NCBI GenBank assembly: GCA_945889655.1
Contig: CAMDCH010000193.1
Coordinates: 1-5,390 of the forward strand
Length of the DNA stretch: 5,390 nt
Origin: SHZT01 sp945889655
Lineage (GTDB): Bacteria > Gemmatimonadota > Gemmatimonadetes > Gemmatimonadales > GWC2-71-9
Reading direction: 5' to 3'
Shown here piece after piece: positions 1 to 5,390 of this stretch. Every line of letters begins with the position of its first letter. Position 1 is the first letter of the stretch. A program made the translations under genes and the position numbers. The notes below the pieces were generated by a model. That model saw only the letters and a list, made by a program, of their open reading frames with translations, was not told the DNA's origin and did not search any database.

Positions 1-15
1 GGCGGCGGCGAGTGA
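1..15 (+). CDS. 3' end of upstream gene, probably pilO (partial)
   Basis: Read in frame 1, the window opens with three glycine codons, one glutamate codon and a TGA stop at 13-15. That stop overlaps the GTG start of the next gene in a GTGA arrangement, the same junction type seen at the two following gene boundaries. In T4P operons the gene before pilP is normally pilO, so the tail is probably the C-terminus of PilO. Only four residues are visible, so the identity rests on gene order alone, and the reading frame itself rests on the overlap pattern. Confidence 0.4.
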   Translation, partial: GGGE

Positions 16-515
16 TTCTCTCCCCGCGTCTTGTCCGGCTGATCGCGGTTCTCTGCGTGGCCACGGCCTGCTCCGGCGGCGACGAGGAAGCGGCGGCCCC
101 CGGTGCGGTGGTGCGCCAGCCGCGGCCCGCGGCCACGGCCGACGCCCAGCCCACCGACACCGCGCCCACGTCCTCGGGCGATTCGACCCAGCTCCAGCGG
201 GAAATCTTTTCCTACCGGGGCGCGGGTCGTGATCCGTTTCTCTCACTGCTCAAGTCGGCCGACGTCCGGCCGCTCGTTACCGATCTTCGGGTCGCTGGCA
301 TCACGTTCGACGCGACCTATCCCGCCCGCAGCGTGGCTGTCCTCCGGGACACCGCGCAGGGCAAGCGGTATTCCATCCGTCGAGGCGACGAACTGGGCCG
401 GATGAAGGTGATAGAGATCCGGGACAATGCGGTCGTCGTTACCCTCGATGAGTTCGGCGTCGAGCGGCAGGTCGTCCTGCCGCTGCGCCGTGGCAAGCTG
501 GAGGAGACACCATGA
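12..515 (+). CDS. pilP: Type IV pilus assembly lipoprotein PilP
   Basis: PilP is the periplasmic link between the inner-membrane PilM/N/O complex and the N-domains of the PilQ secretin. The 167-residue product starts with a short basic, hydrophobic signal peptide and a cysteine at residue 20 in a VATAC context, a loose lipobox with Ala at -3. Residues 21-60 are an Ala/Pro/Thr-rich linker. The C-terminal part fits the PilP fold: RDPF at 73-76, a DLRVAGI strand near 91-97, then KRYSIRRGDELG at 118-129 and a final strand pair with DEFGVERQVVL, matching the family pattern of an RDPF motif, a 'G.vy.V..Gd.lG' turn and a closing beta hairpin. Length is close to that of known PilPs. The GTG at 12 is chosen because it gives the signal peptide and overlaps the upstream stop; no good Shine-Dalgarno precedes it, which suits coupling. 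Its TGA overlaps the pilQ ATG. Family assignment is strong from motifs plus position before pilQ; lipidation is likely, not certain. Confidence 0.88.
   Translation: MILSPRLVRLIAVLCVATACSGGDEEAAAPGAVVRQPRPAATADAQPTDTAPTSSGDSTQLQREIFSYRGAGRDPFLSLLKSADVRPLVTDLRVAGITFDATYPARSVAVLRDTAQGKRYSIRRGDELGRMKVIEIRDNAVVVTLDEFGVERQVVLPLRRGKLEETP
500..506 (+). promoter_or_regulatory. Strong Shine-Dalgarno for pilQ
   Basis: GGAGGAG lies inside the last codons of pilP. Its GGAGG core ends 7 bases before the ATG at 512, ideal spacing. It fixes the pilQ start and is by far the best ribosome site in the window, whereas pilP and the downstream lipoprotein have GTG starts with weak sites. This may raise secretin output relative to its neighbours. 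Confidence 0.8.
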
Positions 516-2368
516 AGCAGTCCTGGTTACTCGTGGCCGTTGGGCTCGCCGTTGCGGCGCCCCGCGTCCTTGGTGGCCCTGGTGAAGTCACCGGGGTCAG
601 CGTCCTTCCCGGCGCCGGCAGCGTCAACGTCGTGATCGACGTGCGCGGCGGCGTCCAGGTGACGGACTTCACACTCAAGGACCCGGCCCGCCTGGTGGTG
701 GACGTGAAGGGCGCGACGTTGCGCTCCCGCGGGATCCTCTACGACCGCGTGAACCGGGGCGGGATTCTCAATATCCGCTATTCCCAGTTCTCTCCGGACG
801 TGGTCCGCGTCGTCCTCGAGATGGAGTCGCTGAAGGACTACCGCCTCGAGCACGCGGACGACGCCGTCCGCATCGCGATCGGCACCGACCGAGGCTTCGC
901 GGCCTGGTCGTCGGTGGCGCCCGCGGCGCTGGCCACCTCGTTCCGCGAGGAAGCGCCGGTCCGCGCCCAGCCGGTGACCCCGGCTCCCGCGGTCGCCCCG
1001 CCGATGCCGGTTGGGACGACCATGGCGCCGCGCGCGGCCCAGCAGGGATCGCAGCAGCCGGTGGTCTCTGTCGCGTTCGACTCCGCTTCCATCGCAGAAG
1101 TGGCCGACCAGTTCGCGCGGTTCAGCGGCAAGTCGGTGGTTCTTGGCCAGGGCGTAGGCGGTGAACGTATCGTGGCATCGATCACCAACCAGCCCTGGGA
1201 CGTAGCCCTCCAGGTGATTCTCGACCAGCATGGACTCGCCCCTCTTGAGGATCCGCCGGGCATTATCCGGATCCAGAGCAAGGCGGCCCTGGCCGCGCGG
1301 GACTCGCTGGAGCCTCTCCGGACCGTGCTCCGGCCCGTGAACTACGCCCGTGCGGCGTCGCTGGTCTCGTCGGTCGGTGGCATCATTTCGAAGCGCGGCA
1401 AGGTCACCGCGGATACGGCGACGAACAGCCTGATCATCCAGGATGTGGAGAGCCGGATCGCGACCGACACCGCCTTCGTTTCCCAGCTCGACAAGGAGAC
1501 CGCGCAGGTGGCGATCCAGGCGAAGCTCATCTTCGTCAACCGGACCGACATCGAGAACCTGGGCGTGCGCTACGATCTTGGCACGCAGCGCCAGTTCTTC
1601 AACCAGCTGGTGCAGCGTCCCGACCCGGCGAGCGCCGAGCCGGTGGACACCGACGGCGACGGCGTGCCTGACGCATTGCGCGCCACTAACAGCTTCGACC
1701 CCGGGCAGAACATCATCGACCTGGGCGGCAACGCGCTGTCCGCGCTGGCCAACGCCGAGCAGGCCGTGGCCACGCCGGCCCTGCGGCTCATCTTCGCGAC
1801 CGCGCTGGGCAACTTCAACCTGACATCGTTCGTCGAGGCGCTCCAGCAGGTGGACCTCGCGGACTTGCAGGCCGAGCCACTCATCTCGGCGCTGGACAAC
1901 ACGCAGGCGCAGATTCTCGTGGGTGAGAAGACGCCGATCCGCGTGATCGACGCGAGCTCCGGGCAGGGGGCCGGCACCGGCGCGCCGCGCGCGACCACCA
2001 GCATCCAGCCGACCGGCATCACGCTGACCGTGACGCCGCACGTGACGAACAACAATCGCGTGCTGATGACGCTGCACGCCGAGAACTCGTCGATCCAGGC
2101 TGCGCCCTCGGACGTGGGCTTCACGTTCCAGACGCAGGAAGCCACGAACCAGCTGCTGGTCAGTGACGGTGAGACGGCAGTGATCGGCGGGCTCACTGTG
2201 ACTAGCGTCACGGTGTCGAAAAGCGGCATCCCATTTCTTGTGGACCTGCCCATCGTGGGACGCATCTTCGGATTCACGTCCCGGGATGAGCGCCGGCGCG
2301 ATCTCCTGATCCTGGTCACGCCGCACATCATCAAGAACCCGGTTACCGCAACGGCGGGCGGTCAGTGA
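512..2368 (+). CDS. pilQ: Type IV pilus secretin PilQ
   Basis: PilQ forms the outer-membrane ring through which the pilus passes (and often DNA during uptake). The 618-residue product has a signal peptide (about 1-22), one AMIN domain (about 25-124), which in this family binds peptidoglycan, a Pro/Ala/Gln-rich linker (about 145-182), an STN/N0 domain (about 184-256, with ASIAEVADQFARFSGKSVV and a QPWDVALQVIL helix), an N1/NolW domain (about 266-330), and the secretin core from about 332 (QVAIQAKLIFVN) to the end. Diagnostic core features are AEPLISALDNTQAQILVGE at 454-472, TGITLTVTPHV at 501-511, and the closing IPFLVDLPIVGRIFGF (573-588) followed by DLLILVTPHII. It is shorter than the roughly 700-770-residue proteobacterial PilQs, with one AMIN domain rather than the two of Pseudomonas. 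An acidic Asp-Gly loop (DTDGDGVPD, 379-387) sits in a variable stretch of the core. No C-terminal pilotin-binding extension is seen; the protein ends soon after the last strand. It could be called GspD-like, but AMIN plus pilP linkage favours PilQ. Confidence 0.95.
   Translation: MKQSWLLVAVGLAVAAPRVLGGPGEVTGVSVLPGAGSVNVVIDVRGGVQVTDFTLKDPARLVVDVKGATLRSRGILYDRVNRGGILNIRYSQFSPDVVRVVLEMESLKDYRLEHADDAVRIAIGTDRGFAAWSSVAPAALATSFREEAPVRAQPVTPAPAVAPPMPVGTTMAPRAAQQGSQQPVVSVAFDSASIAEVADQFARFSGKSVVLGQGVGGERIVASITNQPWDVALQVILDQHGLAPLEDPPGIIRIQSKAALAARDSLEPLRTVLRPVNYARAASLVSSVGGIISKRGKVTADTATNSLIIQDVESRIATDTAFVSQLDKETAQVAIQAKLIFVNRTDIENLGVRYDLGTQRQFFNQLVQRPDPASAEPVDTDGDGVPDALRATNSFDPGQNIIDLGGNALSALANAEQAVATPALRLIFATALGNFNLTSFVEALQQVDLADLQAEPLISALDNTQAQILVGEKTPIRVIDASSGQGAGTGAPRATTSIQPTGITLTVTPHVTNNNRVLMTLHAENSSIQAAPSDVGFTFQTQEATNQLLVSDGETAVIGGLTVTSVTVSKSGIPFLVDLPIVGRIFGFTSRDERRRDLLILVTPHIIKNPVTATAGGQ
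1646..1672 (+). other. DxDxDGxxD calcium-loop-like motif within PilQ
   Basis: PilQ residues 379-387 read DTDGDGVPD. Aspartates at 379, 381, 383 and 387 have the spacing of calcium-binding loops such as thrombospondin type 3 and related DxDxDG repeats. The segment between the first core strand (ending near 356) and the ALGNFNLTSFVEALQQ segment (431-446) is variable among secretins, so this looks like a lineage-specific loop. Calcium binding is inferred from spacing only. Confidence 0.5.
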
Positions 2369-4887
2369 ACGCTTCGAGTCGTTCCGGCTTTTCGCAGGGA
2401 GCGCGTTTCGCGCTGGCGCTCGTCGCCGGCGTGATGCTCACGGCATGCAGCGAACAGAGGCTCGTGTCGGTATTCGACGGTGACCAGACCGCCCCGATCG
2501 TGTCCATCGCCAAGACCAAGGGCGACACGATGGACGTGAAGTCTGGACTGGGGTTCACGGTCTCGGCCGCGGACAACCTCGGACTCAAGCAGATTTCGAT
2601 CGTCTTCACGGGCGGCTTTACGGGCTCGGTGGACTCCATCTTCCGGACCGCGGTCACCACCACGACGCTGCCGGTCAACGTGACGTTCCCGAACAACACG
2701 ACCGCCGGCGGCCGCGTGTACATCCGCGTCACCGCGACCGACGGCAACAACAATACCTCGGTCGCGCGGGACTCCGTTTACCTGACCAACGTCGACGCGC
2801 TCATCGTCCAGCTGTTCCGCCCGCTGCCGAACTCCGTGGCCTCGTCCGGCAAGGACGTCCTGATCGTTGTGCAGGCGAACCAGAAGGACGGCATCAAGAA
2901 GATCGGCTGGATTGCGGCCGGGGTCGTGACAGGCTCCGACTCGATACTGATCCCGCCCCCAGGCCTGCCCGATACCGTCGTCTTCACCGACACCATGACG
3001 GTGCCGGCGGCCGTGACCTCGGGAAACTTCACGCTGGCGGGATTCGCCGAGGACTCGAGCGGCCGCCGCGTCACGACGCCCACGACGCTCATTACCGTGC
3101 AGTCGGTCGCGTCGGACGCGACGCCACCGCTGGTCTCATTCACCGTCGGGCAGCGGGTCGAGGTCCGTGACTCCATCACGGTGCGCGCGACAGACCCGAG
3201 CGGCATCACCAAGCTCGGGTTCGAGGTCTTTAACCGCGCCACGGGCGTTCAGGTGGGCGGCGACTCGGTTAACGGCAGTGGCTCGCTGACCGACGTGGCG
3301 CAGCAGTTCAACCTGGACCTGCGTGGGCCGGCGTTCGCCACGTTCCCGCAGGAAGTCATCATTCGCGCGTTCGCGGTGGACGCAGCCGGCAACCGGAGCG
3401 AAGCCGTGGTTGGGCCGACGCCGGCGTCCGCGATCTTCCGTGACACGATCACGGTGGTCAACGGTATCACCAAGCCGCTGCCCAACGGTGGCCGGGTGGC
3501 CGACGGGATATTCAACCGGAATCTGAACGAGATCTACCTGACGAACGTGCTCCTGAATCGTCTCGAGATCTTCAGCGTCACCGATACATCCTTCAAGACG
3601 CCGATCTCCGTGGGCTCCCGCCCCTGGGGTATCGGCCTGTGGCCCCGCGACACGCTGGGCAACAACGCCGATACCGTCGTGGTGGCCAACTCGGGCGGCA
3701 CGACACTCTCCGTGGTGGACCTCGTGGCCCGCCGCGAGCGCCGCCGGCACGCGTTGCCCAACTTCCTGATCCAGACGGTGCACACCGAGCTCTCGGCGAC
3801 GAACCAGATCGTCATCAAGTTCACCGAGTTCGAGTTCTCGGACCGGCCCGAGTACCTGGCCATGACCTGCCGCCCAGCGGGCGGCACCGCGTGTCCAGCC
3901 AACGCCATCTACGCGGTCTATTCGACCACGCCGACGCCTAGCCCGGCGCAGACCGGTGACTTCGGCGGCCGTGGCACGATGCGCTGGGAGAACATGAACC
4001 CGGCGATGCAGCAGTCGCACTTCTTCTGGGAGCACGCCCAGGTATCGCCGACGCCTGAAGCAGACAGCTTGCAGATCCTGGTGGACCGCGGCCCGTCGTT
4101 CGCCGCGGACACGGTCCTGTCAGTGGCCTGCGGGGTGATGGTGACGTTGAAGGAGCTGGCGTTCCTCGATACCACATTCGTGCGGAACTCCGGCAACTTT
4201 ACGCACGCGCTGATCGGCGAGGGCGGGGTAGGTACGCCGGTGCGTGGTTTTGCCCGGGCCATCGGGTACAGTAGCACGCCGGGCCTCACCATCGGCACGT
4301 GCACGGGCAACATCGTGGGCACCGGCGGCGTGACCGTGACATTCACCGGGCCGCTCGAGCGCGATAACGGCATTTCGCCGGCGATCCGGGTCCGGGACTT
4401 CATCAGTAACACGGCTACCGGTGTCAATTCGATCGCGACGAACTTCAACGGCCTCACCAACCTCATCCGGGCCGATTCGGTCTACGTCCTGAACGAGGGA
4501 CTGCGGCTGATGGGCCTGCTGGGCGTGGCGGGTGATAACGCCGGCATGGACCTCAACTTCGACCACAAGTTCGACGCGACGGTCGCAGGCACGCCGTTGT
4601 TCGGCGGCACCCTGAGCCCCAACGACCGACTGGTGTTCGTGGCGCGGCCGGACGCGGTGATCGATGCCTTCGACACGTACTTCTACGAACCGGTGGCCTC
4701 GGTGGCCGTGCGCGACCCGATCACGGGCCCGCTGCGCGTGGCGAAGCTCCTCTCGGGTGAGCAGATCCTCGTGGGCGTGACGGCCAGGGGCGTGGTGACG
4801 GTCCGGCTGCCCGCGATTACCAACACCTACCCGATCAAGGGCTGGCAGGCCGCGGGCTGGGGCGTACCGATCAAGTCCAAGCGATAG
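2365..4887 (+). CDS. Large lipoprotein with three Ig-like repeats and a probable split beta-propeller
   Basis: I do not recognise a named gene. The 840-residue product has a lipoprotein signal peptide with the lipobox LTAC, lipidated cysteine at 28; Ser at +2 favours the outer membrane by the E. coli rule. Three degenerate Ig-like repeats follow, at about 42-143, 144-247 and 250-364. Each opens with a strand and a D/DG or D..G turn (AADNLGLKQI, NQKDGIKKI, TDPSGITKL) and closes with a strand and an Asp-Gly/Asn turn (TATDGNNNTS, GFAEDSSGRR, AFAVDAAGNRS). From about 365 the pattern changes to short blades like YVTN/NHL-type propellers (RVADGIFNRNLNEIYLTN, SRPWGIGLWP, ADTVVVANSGG), resuming near 700-818. 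Between them, about 476-695 looks like an inserted domain holding the only four non-lipid cysteines (502, 510, 589, 646). The GTG start gives a proper signal peptide and overlaps the pilQ stop by GTGA; the ribosome site is weak. Coupling to pilQ suggests a role at the secretin or cell surface; that is inference. Codon usage looks like the neighbours, with no sign of transfer. Confidence 0.85.
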   Translation: MNASSRSGFSQGARFALALVAGVMLTACSEQRLVSVFDGDQTAPIVSIAKTKGDTMDVKSGLGFTVSAADNLGLKQISIVFTGGFTGSVDSIFRTAVTTTTLPVNVTFPNNTTAGGRVYIRVTATDGNNNTSVARDSVYLTNVDALIVQLFRPLPNSVASSGKDVLIVVQANQKDGIKKIGWIAAGVVTGSDSILIPPPGLPDTVVFTDTMTVPAAVTSGNFTLAGFAEDSSGRRVTTPTTLITVQSVASDATPPLVSFTVGQRVEVRDSITVRATDPSGITKLGFEVFNRATGVQVGGDSVNGSGSLTDVAQQFNLDLRGPAFATFPQEVIIRAFAVDAAGNRSEAVVGPTPASAIFRDTITVVNGITKPLPNGGRVADGIFNRNLNEIYLTNVLLNRLEIFSVTDTSFKTPISVGSRPWGIGLWPRDTLGNNADTVVVANSGGTTLSVVDLVARRERRRHALPNFLIQTVHTELSATNQIVIKFTEFEFSDRPEYLAMTCRPAGGTACPANAIYAVYSTTPTPSPAQTGDFGGRGTMRWENMNPAMQQSHFFWEHAQVSPTPEADSLQILVDRGPSFAADTVLSVACGVMVTLKELAFLDTTFVRNSGNFTHALIGEGGVGTPVRGFARAIGYSSTPGLTIGTCTGNIVGTGGVTVTFTGPLERDNGISPAIRVRDFISNTATGVNSIATNFNGLTNLIRADSVYVLNEGLRLMGLLGVAGDNAGMDLNFDHKFDATVAGTPLFGGTLSPNDRLVFVARPDAVIDAFDTYFYEPVASVAVRDPITGPLRVAKLLSGEQILVGVTARGVVTVRLPAITNTYPIKGWQAAGWGVPIKSKR

Positions 4888-4918
4888 GCCGACTTGCAGG
4901 TTCAGTCAGAGATGCGCG

Positions 4919-4939
4919 AGCCCGGCCGATGGTCGGGCT
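4919..4939 (+). terminator. Hairpin, possible rho-independent terminator of the pil operon
   Basis: AGCCCGGCC and GGTCGGGCT flank the 3-base loop GAT and form a 9-bp stem with a single G-U pair (4925 with 4933). It begins 31 bases after the lipoprotein stop, a typical place for a terminator. The following bases, TGCCATTTACGG, are only weakly U-rich, so termination may be partial or rho-assisted. The hairpin itself is clear; its function as a terminator is inferred. Confidence 0.5.
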
Positions 4940-4979
4940 TGCCATTTACGGATCAGATTCGACGCCTCCGTGATTGACG

Positions 4980-5007
4980 GGGAAGCGGGAAACGGGAAAC
5001 GAGAAGC
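4980..5007 (+). repeat. Four tandem 7-bp repeats abutting the aroC start
   Basis: The units read GGGAAGC, GGGAAAC, GGGAAAC and GAGAAGC, back to back, with the last unit directly touching the GTG at 5008. The two central copies are identical and the outer two differ by one or two bases. The tract is purine-rich and occupies the place of the aroC ribosome site and leader. No ordinary SD at good spacing is seen: GAGAAG at 5001-5006 is only one base from the GTG. Confidence 0.8.
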
Positions 5008-5390
5008 GTGATACGGTTTACGACAGCTGGAGAGTCACACGGTAAGGCGCTGACGGCGATCCTGGAGGGGATTCCGGCGGGCCTGGCCATCACGGCGCAG
5101 GAGATCAACCACGATCTCAAGCGGCGCATGGGAGGCTACGGCCGCGGCGCGCGGATGAAGATCGAAACCGATGAGGTCGAGATCCTCTCCGGCGTGCGTG
5201 CGGGTGAAACGATTGGCTCGCCCATCACGCTGGTCGTCCGTAACCGGGACTGGGACAACTGGGTGGACGTGATGTCCGCCGAGCCGGATGCCCCCGGGGT
5301 GGAGCGGCGGCGGAAGCTTCAGCGCCCGCGGCCGGGCCATGCGGACCTGGTCGGGGTGCTCAAGTATGACCGGACCGACGCGCGTGACAT
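5008..5390 (+). CDS. aroC: Chorismate synthase, N-terminal part (cut by window end)
   Basis: AroC converts 5-enolpyruvylshikimate-3-phosphate to chorismate, using reduced FMN, as the last step of the cytoplasmic shikimate pathway. The first 127 codons are visible. Signatures are TTAGESHG at 5-12, RRMGGYGRGARMKIETDEVE at 39-58, ILSGVRAGETIGSPI at 59-73, NRDWDNW at 79-85 and RPRPGHADLVGVLKYD at 106-121. The two conserved active-site histidines are present as H11 and H111. The GGYGRG.RM form is the longer type seen in Firmicutes, Actinobacteria and relatives rather than the E. coli form. The GTG at 5008 is the only sensible start: it is two codons before the conserved RFTTAGESHG, and an in-frame TGA lies at 4975-4977 with no other start codon between. 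About two thirds of the enzyme lies beyond the window. A hairpin and a 7-bp repeat tract separate it from the pil genes, and no convincing promoter is visible in the gap. Confidence 0.96.
   Translation, partial: MIRFTTAGESHGKALTAILEGIPAGLAITAQEINHDLKRRMGGYGRGARMKIETDEVEILSGVRAGETIGSPITLVVRNRDWDNWVDVMSAEPDAPGVERRRKLQRPRPGHADLVGVLKYDRTDARD

Noticed and set aside
527..2326. 599-codon open frame on the minus strand, antisense to pilQ
   Set aside because: Arg/His/Asp-rich composition with no recognisable motif; it mirrors the GC-rich codon pattern of pilQ, whose secretin domains are unmistakable.
3136..4035. 299-codon minus-strand open frame opposite the lipoprotein gene
   Set aside because: Low-complexity Arg/Gly/Val composition typical of antisense frames in high-GC DNA; the + strand frame has a signal peptide, Ig repeats and a coupled start.
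4939..4944. TTGCCA as a -35 box
   Set aside because: It overlaps the end of the hairpin and has no A/T-rich -10 at suitable spacing.
4974..4979. TTGACG as a -35 box for aroC
   Set aside because: No -10-like hexamer at 16-18 bases downstream; that position falls within the GGGAAAC repeats, and the start codon is only 28 bases away.
5001..5006. GAGAAG as the aroC Shine-Dalgarno
   Set aside because: Only one base separates it from the GTG, too close for a normal site; it is better explained as part of the fourth repeat unit.
5035..5340. 101-codon minus-strand open frame
   Set aside because: Lies entirely opposite the clear N-terminal half of chorismate synthase.

Overview
The window is high-GC (clearly above 60% by eye) bacterial chromosome, densely packed, with every supported gene on the + strand. 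It covers the distal end of a type IV pilus (T4P) alignment-complex operon: a few codons of an upstream gene (probably pilO), pilP, pilQ, and then a large, unnamed lipoprotein gene. After a 120-base gap comes the 5' part of aroC (chorismate synthase), which runs off the window. A Gram-negative with an outer membrane is certain from the secretin and the lipoproteins. Gene content, high GC, GTG starts and the style of the Ig-like/propeller lipoprotein suggest Gemmatimonadota or a similar high-GC phylum, but this is inference; no marker here fixes the phylum.

Layout: 1-15, last codons and stop of the upstream gene; 12-515, pilP; 512-2368, pilQ; 2365-4887, an 840-residue lipoprotein with three Ig-like repeats and a probable beta-propeller split by a cysteine-containing insert; 4888-5007, a gap with a 9-bp hairpin and a run of four 7-bp repeats; 5008-5390, aroC (first 127 codons).

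The first four reading frames are linked by 4-base stop/start overlaps (GTGA, ATGA, GTGA), so they are very probably one translationally coupled operon. PilP links the inner-membrane PilM/N/O complex to the PilQ secretin, through which the pilus leaves the cell. The coupled lipoprotein is the least explained part: it is exported, probably outer-membrane anchored, and made together with the secretin, so it is a candidate secretin-associated or surface component of this pilus. AroC is a housekeeping shikimate-pathway enzyme. Its position after the pil genes recalls the pilMNOPQ-aroK-aroB order of gammaproteobacteria, although here a hairpin and a repeat tract separate it from the pil operon.
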